Shown here: piece by piece, positions 7,220 to 14,527 of the stretch
How the letters are laid out: each line of letters starts with the position of its first letter
How positions within the stretch are numbered: the stretch's first letter is position 1
Source: a virus
Virus record (IMG/VR): IMGVR_UViG_3300017783_003376
Coordinates: 1 to 20,374 of that record
DNA length: 20,374 bases
Direction: 5' to 3' (one strand)
Made by a program: the position numbers and the translations under genes
Notes under the pieces: generated by a model
Told to the model about the DNA's origin: nothing
Database searches by the model: none
What the model saw: the letters and a program-made list of their open reading frames with translations, nothing else

Positions 7220-8451
7220 AATACGCCATGGGCAAAGCCAGTTGGTGTTTTATGACTGACGAGCATGTTGTAAAAAGTTACAGTGTAAGAAACAAAAAAA
7301 GTGTTAAACCTGCTCGCGGAAGTATATATGATTGTTGGTTACGAGAAACAACATGTTTGCAACGACTAAAAGGTAAACTACATTTTCCTCAAATTATAGG
7401 AGCAGATGAAAATGATTACAGTTTAGCAATGACAAGTGTAGGAGATAGTTTATTCCATACCTGGCACGAACATAATTTAACACTGTATCACGATCAAGTG
7501 AACAGAATAGCAGACGAACTAGAACAAGCAGGTATACAATATTTTTATCCGGGCATGGATCCAAATACCAAAAGCAAGGACTTTACAAAATTTCCACTAA
7601 GTAACTTTTGCATTGAAGATGGTATAATCAGTCTAATAGACTTTGAAATGGCAACAGCAGTTAACAGTCTAGCAGAACAAAGACTAAGCGATAGGTTATC
7701 ATACCTATACAGTTTTTTTAAAAAGGAAGAGTTTAGACAAGCACTACATAATTGTTTGGATGATCCTAGACAAAGTTGGGAAAGTGAATTAAATGCAAAA
7801 CTTCCAGACAAGTCTAAATTTGAAGAGTTACGCAAAGGTAACCCTAGGGAAATATGGAATAATATGACAATGTTTACACAACCACCAGAAAAAGTAATTA
7901 AAGAATGGAACAAGTATCAAAAACGCTATGGTATAGATGATGCACAAGATCGTGTTGAACGTATGAAACTTGTTGAACTAGCACAACAATATGACGGCAA
8001 AGCACAGTTAATTGATATTGGATGCAATGATGGATTTATTACAAAACTAATGGCACCTCATGTAGCAAAAGCAACAGGTGTGGAGCCTTTTGTAAAACTC
8101 AGTGATGATAAAAAACCAGAAAATGTAAAATGGTATAGAGGCACATTTGGTGATTACCTTAAGTTTAAACAACTTGAATCTTGTGACATAGTTCTAAGTC
8201 TAGCAGTAAGTATTCAGTTGCGTGACTTTGGTGGATTTACAGAGCAAGAAATTGTAAACGGTTTTCACAGTTTACTTGCACCTGGTGGCATTGTTGTTCA
8301 CGAAACACAGAAACTTGAAAATCGTCCAAACAATCAGGAACACACTGATGCAATGCTTGCTGCTTTTAAAACTAAGTTTGTGCAAATAGATCACGGAAAA
8401 GCAAGACCTAGCGGTAAACGTGAATACTATCATTTTCAAAAGGTAGACTAA
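7216..8451 (+). CDS. Kinase-like domain fused to class I SAM methyltransferase
   Basis: A 411-residue two-domain protein. Residues 1-165 look like a degenerate aminoglycoside/choline-kinase-like fold: VVKSY (K20, ATP lysine position), RET (E44), then GMDPN (D115), LSNFCI (N130) and SLIDFEMA (D142, metal-binding Asp position). Residues 250-411 are a class I methyltransferase: motif I LIDIGCNDGF (265-274), acidic strand end ATGVEP (286-291), CDIVLSLAVSIQL (323-335) and LLAPGGIVVHET (353-364). A linker with NPREIWNNMTMF lies between. The same kinase-like plus methyltransferase combination recurs as two separate genes at 12829-13869 and 13856-14527. Possible substrates are a sugar, an amino alcohol or a glycan end. 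The kinase assignment is less certain than the methyltransferase. Confidence 0.8.
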   Translation: MKYAMGKASWCFMTDEHVVKSYSVRNKKSVKPARGSIYDCWLRETTCLQRLKGKLHFPQIIGADENDYSLAMTSVGDSLFHTWHEHNLTLYHDQVNRIADELEQAGIQYFYPGMDPNTKSKDFTKFPLSNFCIEDGIISLIDFEMATAVNSLAEQRLSDRLSYLYSFFKKEEFRQALHNCLDDPRQSWESELNAKLPDKSKFEELRKGNPREIWNNMTMFTQPPEKVIKEWNKYQKRYGIDDAQDRVERMKLVELAQQYDGKAQLIDIGCNDGFITKLMAPHVAKATGVEPFVKLSDDKKPENVKWYRGTFGDYLKFKQLESCDIVLSLAVSIQLRDFGGFTEQEIVNGFHSLLAPGGIVVHETQKLENRPNNQEHTDAMLAAFKTKFVQIDHGKARPSGKREYYHFQKVD

Positions 8452-9587
8452 TGAATACCCCAATTTGTAGTATGCCATGGCATGCTTTCTATCTTAAAGC
8501 CGCAGGAGAAATACATCCTTGTTGCCATATCAAAGAACCAGAAGGTACCAAGTATACAATACAAAAGGATGGACTTGAAGCCTATGAAAAAAGCAATTTT
8601 ATAACTGATCTTAAAGAAAGTTTACTCGCCGGCAACATGCATCCCAGCATGTGTAGAGTTTGTATAGATCAAGAACGTAGTAGTATTAAAAGCATGCGTG
8701 AGTTGGAAATGGAGCAACTCGAACAGTGTTATCCAGAATGGACTATAAATGATGGATATGTAAAAGCACAATTTATATTTGACAACAGTTGTAATCTTAA
8801 GTGTATAATGTGCGATAGTCTATATAGTAGTAAATGGAGACAAGAGTACAAAGATGTATACGGCATTGATAACAAGCCAAGTAAAGTAGACAATAGTATT
8901 ATCAAAGACTTTTTTGATAAACACTACAAAAGTCTAAGACATATACAGATAAGTGGCGGCGAAACTTTTATGGGTCCACTGGGAAGAGACAGTGCTTTTT
9001 TAGATAGTATAATCAAAACAGGTGCGCAAACTAAAATAGATTTGTTTATAGAAACAAACGGAACATTATATCCAGATCAAGAAATTATCAATAAGTTACT
9101 AGAGTTTCGCAGTGTTAAGTTTAATCTTAGTATAGATGCTACTGGTGCACGTGGAGAATATATTAGGTTTCCCAGTGTGTGGGATGAACACAAGCAAATT
9201 ATACATCAAATAAAAAAATTGGCTGATAGCCATTACAGTTTTAGTTTAGGAATAATGCATACATTGAATATATTCAATATATTATATTTGCCAGACTTTA
9301 TAAAATACGCACGAACATTAGACAAAAATCCACATATACATATTGTACATGGCCCAAAACATTTTAGTCCACATGCACTTACAGATGCACTAAGAGAAAA
9401 AATAGGCAAAATACTACTCAAGGGCAAAGATTTAGAATGTTTACGCTGGGGAAAATATCTCTTAGAAAGCAAATACAATGGTGCATGGAAAGATTTTTTA
9501 CTATACAGGGACAAGCATGATTTGTACAGAGGCACAAACTTTACAAAAACATTTCCAGAATTAGAGGAACTTATCAATGGCGTTTAA
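8451..9587 (+). CDS. Radical SAM protein with N-terminal twitch-like Cys cluster
   Basis: A 378-residue protein. Core signature CNLKCIMC at 114-121 (C114, C118, C121), SGGET at 168-172 for SAM binding, and NLSIDATG (225-232) on a core strand. The N-terminal part has C6 in the start strand ICSMPW, CC at 24-25 and CRVC at 68-71, matching the auxiliary-cluster pattern of the minus-strand radical SAM gene at 3262-4695 but without its extra 100-residue N-terminus, so the two are paralogs. Start ATG at 8451 shares its A with the preceding TAA (TAATG). The last codons (GGC GTT TAA) overlap the start of the next gene by 11 nt. The reaction is unknown; the auxiliary cluster is typical of enzymes acting on peptides or sugars. 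Confidence 0.92.
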   Translation: MNTPICSMPWHAFYLKAAGEIHPCCHIKEPEGTKYTIQKDGLEAYEKSNFITDLKESLLAGNMHPSMCRVCIDQERSSIKSMRELEMEQLEQCYPEWTINDGYVKAQFIFDNSCNLKCIMCDSLYSSKWRQEYKDVYGIDNKPSKVDNSIIKDFFDKHYKSLRHIQISGGETFMGPLGRDSAFLDSIIKTGAQTKIDLFIETNGTLYPDQEIINKLLEFRSVKFNLSIDATGARGEYIRFPSVWDEHKQIIHQIKKLADSHYSFSLGIMHTLNIFNILYLPDFIKYARTLDKNPHIHIVHGPKHFSPHALTDALREKIGKILLKGKDLECLRWGKYLLESKYNGAWKDFLLYRDKHDLYRGTNFTKTFPELEELINGV

Positions 9588-10392
9588 TAATATTATGCAG
9601 TTAGCAACTGCACAACTAACAAAACAAGGTGCATTTCCTTCTGGAGCAACAGTAGTCGAATGGGGTAATCAGCGTTTTAGATACAGTGAGGATTGGTTAA
9701 ATGAATGTGAAAAAACAAGCGGGCGAATACTCAGAAAACCTACACAGTTCGTATGGGAGTACTTTGAGGATTTGGGGTTTAGTGATTACCTTGCTATTGA
9801 TATTAACACTGAACTTAGGTCTATCGCTATGGATCTCAATTTCATCTTAAAAGACAAGTACAACTACACGCAACAGTTTGATTATGTGACAAACAACGGC
9901 ACAGGTGAACACATTTTTGATCAGCGCACAGTATTTGAAAACATGCACAATCTATGTAAAGTAGGAGGCACAATGATTAATGTGCTACCATTTGCACCTT
10001 GGTTTAATCATTGTTTTTACAGTTTTCATCCACAGTTGTTCCGCGATATTGCGGCCGCAAATGGATATACCTGGCAGTTTATGTGGTTAGCACAAAACAC
10101 AGGCAAATATGTAGACTGCCCTACAGACTTTGATAGTTGGAGTTACTATGAACAAAAGAAACCTCGCAATCCTATTAGTGATTTGGAAAAGCATTTTGAT
10201 GCCCTTCATAATCGCGAAGGCAAAACTCATAATGTTAGTATTGTTAGTGCGTATACTAAAACAGAAGATAAGCCGTTTCAAATCCCGTTCCAAGGACGAT
10301 ATGTAAATGATATTGTTGATAACCTTAAGGGCGAATACAGTAATGCAAATGTAGACACTAGACAGCAGGATCACAAAAGTGCGGCTTATTAA
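9577..10392 (+). CDS. Class I methyltransferase-like protein with atypical SAM motif
   Basis: A 271-residue protein with a methyltransferase-like order of strands: VVEWGNQRF (26-34) where motif I should be, YLAIDIN (71-77) with the acidic residue of motif II, FDYVTNNGTGEHIF (101-114) as motif IV, CKVGGTMINVLPF (127-139) as the post-motif strand. The glycine-rich GxGxG loop is replaced by EWGNQ, so SAM binding may be altered or lost. A segment with HPQLFRDIAAANGY follows, as in family members that include a C-terminal substrate lid. It starts at an ATG overlapping the radical SAM stop (ATGGCGTTTAA) and ends overlapping the next gene by 14 nt. Partnership with the upstream radical SAM enzyme is plausible but inferred. 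Confidence 0.7.
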   Translation: MAFNNIMQLATAQLTKQGAFPSGATVVEWGNQRFRYSEDWLNECEKTSGRILRKPTQFVWEYFEDLGFSDYLAIDINTELRSIAMDLNFILKDKYNYTQQFDYVTNNGTGEHIFDQRTVFENMHNLCKVGGTMINVLPFAPWFNHCFYSFHPQLFRDIAAANGYTWQFMWLAQNTGKYVDCPTDFDSWSYYEQKKPRNPISDLEKHFDALHNREGKTHNVSIVSAYTKTEDKPFQIPFQGRYVNDIVDNLKGEYSNANVDTRQQDHKSAAY

Positions 10393-11092
10393 TATAGGAT
10401 GTAGTTTTAGTTATGGTAATCAGATAAGTGCATACGAAACTTTTGCACAAGAACATCTATCACCAGGAACATTGTTAGCAGAGCACTTGCACTGCACAGA
10501 GTATAACATTGCAAGTCCAGGACTGAGTTTAGATGGCGTATTGCGTAGACTATACACATTTGACTTTGAAGACAATGATGTGTTTTTTGTAGGATTACCT
10601 CCTAATGTAAGACTGCAATATGTAAGTAAATCTCCAAGAAATCAAAGTAAAGTAAGACAGAGCGATCCCAGTGGAAAAGGTCCAACTGAATATAGAAACC
10701 ATGCTTTCAATCAGGGACCTAAGATATCCACAGATTGGTTTAAAACAATGCGCCTTGATATGGACATTGATATTGAAAAAATGGATCTCATTGAGACTAC
10801 TGCTTACCAAAGTTTCTTCTATATTTTACTAATACAACAATGTTTAGCAAATAAAAAGTATTGGATGTATAACAGTGTTCATGGGCACATGCAACAAACA
10901 ACAACCAAACCTGAAATACAAGTTCTTAAAAATAAAATAGACCTTACCCATTACTATCAGCCTGAATACGGTCTGTTAGATTTTGCTAGTAGTAAAAAAA
11001 AATATAGTGTGGCTCGTGATGATACACATCCCAATCATGCATGTTACAAAGACTGGTTTAAAAATTTTGTAACTTTTATAACACAAGGATAG
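10379..11092 (+). CDS. SGNH/GDSL hydrolase-like protein
   Basis: A 237-residue protein beginning at a GTG (10379) inside the end of the previous gene. Block I, NIGCSFSYGNQ (5-15, nucleophile S9), is close to the GxSxxxG signature of SGNH hydrolases; ASPGLSLDGVLRRL (45-58) fits block II; and RDDTHPNHACYKDW near the C-terminus has the D-x-x-H pair (D214 and H217) of block V. A typical block III GxND is not evident (DVFFVGLPPNVR at 67-78 stands in that place), so catalytic competence is uncertain. Members of this fold deacetylate or acylate sugars and lipids, fitting the glycan context. No signal peptide is seen, so it would act in the cytoplasm. It ends 9 nt before the next gene. Confidence 0.7.
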   Translation: MRLINIGCSFSYGNQISAYETFAQEHLSPGTLLAEHLHCTEYNIASPGLSLDGVLRRLYTFDFEDNDVFFVGLPPNVRLQYVSKSPRNQSKVRQSDPSGKGPTEYRNHAFNQGPKISTDWFKTMRLDMDIDIEKMDLIETTAYQSFFYILLIQQCLANKKYWMYNSVHGHMQQTTTKPEIQVLKNKIDLTHYYQPEYGLLDFASSKKKYSVARDDTHPNHACYKDWFKNFVTFITQG

Positions 11093-11101
11093 CAGATTAC
11101 T

Positions 11102-11914
11102 TTGAACAATTTATATTATAACACACAAAATTCTGAGAGCAAATGCAATTGGGTAATGCGCTGTCTACTAAAAGGTTGGCCAGACGCTCGGCCGGTACAA
11201 AAAAGATCAGATGACATAGAACTATTACCTGGTCATTTTTGGGGATTTATAGAAAACAACGAGCATGCAATTAACACACTCAAACGTGCAGGCATAGACT
11301 GGTATTTTTGGGATATGCCTTATTGGGGAAGATGGAATGGTCTTAAAGAAGCAGTTAACCCTAATCAAGACTTTTATTGGCGTGTAAGTCGTAACAGTGT
11401 TCACTATAAACACACAAAAGATTATCCAAGCGATAGATTTGATGCCTGGCAGATAGAACCAAAAAGTCAAAGCACAGGAAGTAAAATATTGATATGTCCT
11501 AGTAGTGAAACAATGACACGATGGACAACAGGCATGGATGTAAAGATGTGGGTCCAAATGATCACATTAGGATTGCGTAAGTATACAGACAGACCTATTG
11601 AAGTAAGGTATAAACCTCGAGGCAAAGGCACTAGCGGCCCTGCGGCTGCACTAATACCTTTTCGAGAACAAGCACAAGATACACATTGCGTGGTCACAAG
11701 TATTAGTTTATGTGCGATGGAGGCACAGATATTAGGCATACCAACCATATGCCATCCGGATAGTTTTGCTGCAGACATAAGTAGTACTAGATTAGAAGAA
11801 ATCGAAAATCCTAAGCGTGTAGATATTCAGCAATGGTTAAACAATCTTGCATACAGTCAATTTACACAAAATGAAATAGCGTCAGGATTAGCATACGAGA
11901 TATTACATGCCTAA
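11102..11914 (+). CDS. Putative GT-B (capsule/KpsC-like) glycosyltransferase, paralog B
   Basis: A 270-residue protein starting at a TTG (11102) with AAGGA 12 nt before; the first in-frame ATG is 18 codons later. The TTG is preferred because residues 4-30 align with the start of the next gene (LYYNTQNSE versus LVYDTNRKI). It shares with that gene GID-W/F-Y segments (GIDWYFWDMPYW, 64-75), an ILICPSS strand (129-135), the basic IEVRYKPRG (166-174), CVVTSISLCAMEAQILGIPTI (196-216) and the WLNNLAYSQFTQNEIASG ending (245-262). The R-x-KP and N/S-x-x-x-x-EAxxxGxPxI elements resemble the donor half of KpsC-type GT-B enzymes. It overlaps its downstream paralog by 8 nt, suggesting a tandem duplication followed by divergence. 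Confidence 0.7.
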   Translation: MNNLYYNTQNSESKCNWVMRCLLKGWPDARPVQKRSDDIELLPGHFWGFIENNEHAINTLKRAGIDWYFWDMPYWGRWNGLKEAVNPNQDFYWRVSRNSVHYKHTKDYPSDRFDAWQIEPKSQSTGSKILICPSSETMTRWTTGMDVKMWVQMITLGLRKYTDRPIEVRYKPRGKGTSGPAAALIPFREQAQDTHCVVTSISLCAMEAQILGIPTICHPDSFAADISSTRLEEIENPKRVDIQQWLNNLAYSQFTQNEIASGLAYEILHA

Positions 11915-12839
11915 ATTACTAGTATATGATACAAATCGAAAAATAACAACAAATTTTACACTTGCATTCGCTCGCGGTGCTATAAAATATAATAATGAAA
12001 TAAATGGCCCATGGGAAGTAAAACACAGATCTATTGGACATTATATTGATCATGGTATACCAGAGGACATGCAAGCAGGTGTGGATGCAATAGCCACACT
12101 GGGTATTCTCCGCGGAACAGGCTTGTTACTTAGATACGCAAAACAGCAAGGTATAGACTTTTACTACATGGATCATGCTTATTTTAAACCAGGATACAGT
12201 GGCAAAGGATGGATGCGTATTGTAAAAAATGGACATGCATGTACTACACTTAGGGATGTAGGCGCAGATCGTTGGAAAGGGTTTCACAAAAACGCAGGCT
12301 ATAATAAAGAGCTCTGGCGTACTAACGGAGAACGTGGTAGTGCAATTATTATTTGTCCGCCTACTCATGCTGTTAGTTGGTTCATGGGCTTAGAACAAGA
12401 TTGGGGAGAAATGGTAGTAAGTAAATTGAAAGCATATTTGCCAGAAAACGAACACAGTCGTATTGTTATACGCCGTAAACCAAAAGAACCTGTTGTTGAT
12501 GGAAATGGTAATTTAATTGAACTCAGAGAATATCCACAAGATGGGACACTAGAACAAGTTTTAGATGATGCGCACTGTGTTATAGCCTATAACAGTATGG
12601 TTGCACTAGAAGCAACACTTAAAGGCATACCTGTAATTACCAGTGAACAAAGTTGTTGCACAAAAGTAAGTTTTAGTTTAGAAGATTTTAAAGATAATCC
12701 AATGCCAGAAAAATTTAACAAAGAACCTTTGAACAGGCAAGCATTACTAAACTGGTTAGCATGTAACCAATTCAAAAAATCTGAAATAGAATCGGGCAAA
12801 GCATGGGGTATGCTGCAGGAGAACTATAGTGGCGTTTAA
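11907..12839 (+). CDS. Putative GT-B (capsule/KpsC-like) glycosyltransferase, paralog C
   Basis: A 310-residue relative of the preceding gene and of the minus-strand gene at 4682-5536. Corresponding landmarks are LLVYDTNRK (4-11), GIDFYYMDHAYF (82-93), AIIICPPTHAVSWF (146-159), IVIRRKPKE (186-194), CVIAYNSMVALEATLKGIPVI (224-244) and WLACNQFKKSEIESGKAW (283-300). It has an insertion between the basic motif and the C-terminal motif (about 195-215) and a second one (about 250-275) that paralog B lacks, which accounts for its greater length. No membrane segment is present. Its last codons (GGC GTT TAA) overlap the GTG start of the next gene by 11 nt. Family function is inferred from the GT-B-like motif order; donor and acceptor are unknown. 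Confidence 0.7.
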   Translation: MPKLLVYDTNRKITTNFTLAFARGAIKYNNEINGPWEVKHRSIGHYIDHGIPEDMQAGVDAIATLGILRGTGLLLRYAKQQGIDFYYMDHAYFKPGYSGKGWMRIVKNGHACTTLRDVGADRWKGFHKNAGYNKELWRTNGERGSAIIICPPTHAVSWFMGLEQDWGEMVVSKLKAYLPENEHSRIVIRRKPKEPVVDGNGNLIELREYPQDGTLEQVLDDAHCVIAYNSMVALEATLKGIPVITSEQSCCTKVSFSLEDFKDNPMPEKFNKEPLNRQALLNWLACNQFKKSEIESGKAWGMLQENYSGV

Positions 12840-13869
12840 GACTAACAAATTAGTTGTAAAAGACGACAGTAGTGGAAATAATGAGTACACACATGTAGAC
12901 AAAGTGCCTGGTTATGCTCATCTTGCTGCCAATGGATTTCATGATGCTATTAACTATATTGCACAAAATTTAGATAAACCTACACTTTGTATACAAGTAG
13001 CAGAAACACAGCATCCTGGCAAAATAGCCTATGATGAAAATGGAGAAATAATTGCTGCTTACGGCTGGCGTTGTATACAAATGCTGGGCCAAGGTAAAGA
13101 TGGTACTACATTCTGGGGATGTAAATATGGAGATCCAAAAGAAGAAAAGCATGTAGTAAAAATAAAAAGCTCTTATGCAAAACAATTTGATAATCACACG
13201 CATATTTTTAATGCAATGTTGCGTAGTATTATACGAAAGGATGAGAAAAAGCCTAGGGCAATATTAGATCAAGTTGTCAAATACGATTACAATCACTACA
13301 AATCTAGACAACCGTTTAGACATATAAAGCCGGACAGGAAAATCATTCATCAAAGTTTAGCGGATGTGTGTTCAATGAACGAATGGTGTATTCGCAATAC
13401 AGGTTTTGTTTTTTGGGACATGGGTTTCAGTAACGGCAGAAACTTCATGAAAGACAGTAATAATGAAACACGATGGGTAGATTATGGTGGTGCTGGTATG
13501 TTACAATGTCCTAATTTTAAACAGGTTTATAACACATTTAGAGGATTGCCTGTATTGGAATTGGGTATCGAAGAAGACTTGCGTAGTTTAAAAGGCAAAG
13601 AAAGTTTAATAGTTGGCGATAGCGATTTTGTTATGTGCCAATTCTTGCTGAATTATGAATTCTGGAGCGAACCAGAAACTACAGCAGATTTGTACAGTAG
13701 CATTCTGCAAGTAAAACGGCAAATTATTCCTGAAATAACCGAACTTTTACCAAAATTAATAAAGACAAAACTAGGCAAATCCGTGTATAATGAATATAAC
13801 AAAGGTTGGAACTGGTGTGATGAAACAACTTGGAAAAGTTTAAGGAAATTTATAAATGCAAACACTTGA
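12829..13869 (+). CDS. Kinase-like (protein-kinase-fold) protein
   Basis: A 346-residue protein from a GTG start inside the previous gene's end. After an N-terminal region of about 80 residues there is MLGQGKDGTTFWGCKYG (85-101), a match to the glycine-rich ATP loop of protein-kinase-like folds, then VVKIK (109-113; K111 as the ATP lysine). FVFWDMGFSNGRNFM (193-207; D197, N202/N205) fits the catalytic loop, and RWVDYGGAGM (215-224; D218) the DFG-type metal-binding site. This order is convincing, although the catalytic loop lacks the usual HRD. The target could be a small molecule, sugar or protein. It overlaps the methyltransferase gene downstream by 14 nt, recreating as two genes the kinase-methyltransferase pair that is fused at 7216-8451. 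Confidence 0.75.
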   Translation: MAFKTNKLVVKDDSSGNNEYTHVDKVPGYAHLAANGFHDAINYIAQNLDKPTLCIQVAETQHPGKIAYDENGEIIAAYGWRCIQMLGQGKDGTTFWGCKYGDPKEEKHVVKIKSSYAKQFDNHTHIFNAMLRSIIRKDEKKPRAILDQVVKYDYNHYKSRQPFRHIKPDRKIIHQSLADVCSMNEWCIRNTGFVFWDMGFSNGRNFMKDSNNETRWVDYGGAGMLQCPNFKQVYNTFRGLPVLELGIEEDLRSLKGKESLIVGDSDFVMCQFLLNYEFWSEPETTADLYSSILQVKRQIIPEITELLPKLIKTKLGKSVYNEYNKGWNWCDETTWKSLRKFINANT

Positions 13870-14527
13870 ACGAGCAGACATAGAAAGCATAACTTTTGGT
13901 GGGCACGACAGTGGTGTAACACAGGTGCGAGGTTATCAAAACTATGATATTAGTGATGAACAAGTTTTGGCTATCAATAATCCTGGCCCTAAACGTCCTT
14001 GGGTAGATACACGGGTAAAGTTTGAAGACTTTAATCGTGTGTTTAATACTATAAGTCCTCGTAGTTATGCAGACTTTGGCAGTAACCTAGGATTTTATGT
14101 ATTCATGTGTGCGCAGGAATATGACGTACCTGCAACAGGTGTTGACTATAACATGGAATACATAGCAGTGTGTGAGAGTATAAAAGCAAGACACAGTGCA
14201 AGTCTAGCAACATTCAAACACACAAACTTGGAACTGTGGCAGGACGGTGTGTATGAGTTCATGACTGTGTTCAATGTAATACATCATCTATACAATCGCA
14301 CAGAAAAATACATGGATATGTATAGACTACTAAAAGATTTTGCAGACAAAGCAGATACAATATTATTTGAAGTTCCTACAGAGCAGGATAAAAAGGGACA
14401 CAAGTGGACAATGGATACTGGGTACAGTGAAGCATTGTTCTACGAACAAGCACTAAAACTATTCACACAAGTAGAACGCATGTCTGGACAAACAGAACAT
14501 CGTCCTTATTACTTGTGTGTCAAATAG
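13856..14527 (+). CDS. Class I SAM-dependent methyltransferase
   Basis: A 223-residue protein with clear class I methyltransferase motifs: YADFGSNLGFY (71-81, motif I loop), ATGVDYNMEYI (93-103, acidic D97 for the SAM ribose), FMTVFNVIHHLYN (135-147, motif IV with the VxHHL found in sugar/lipid-type methyltransferases) and TILFEVP (168-174). An extra 65-residue N-terminal segment (GYQNYD, then NNPGPKRPWVDTRVKFEDF) precedes the fold. The start ATG has AAGGA upstream (AAGGAAATTTATAAATG) and lies 14 nt inside the kinase-like gene, so the two are translationally linked. Its stop overlaps the stop of the convergent gene on the other strand by 8 nt. The substrate is unknown. Confidence 0.85.
   Translation: MQTLERADIESITFGGHDSGVTQVRGYQNYDISDEQVLAINNPGPKRPWVDTRVKFEDFNRVFNTISPRSYADFGSNLGFYVFMCAQEYDVPATGVDYNMEYIAVCESIKARHSASLATFKHTNLELWQDGVYEFMTVFNVIHHLYNRTEKYMDMYRLLKDFADKADTILFEVPTEQDKKGHKWTMDTGYSEALFYEQALKLFTQVERMSGQTEHRPYYLCVK

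Noticed and set aside
13851-13858. TATAAATG as a late promoter box
   Set aside because: It overlaps the start codon of the methyltransferase gene at 13856 and sits inside an operon with 14-nt gene overlap; probably chance.
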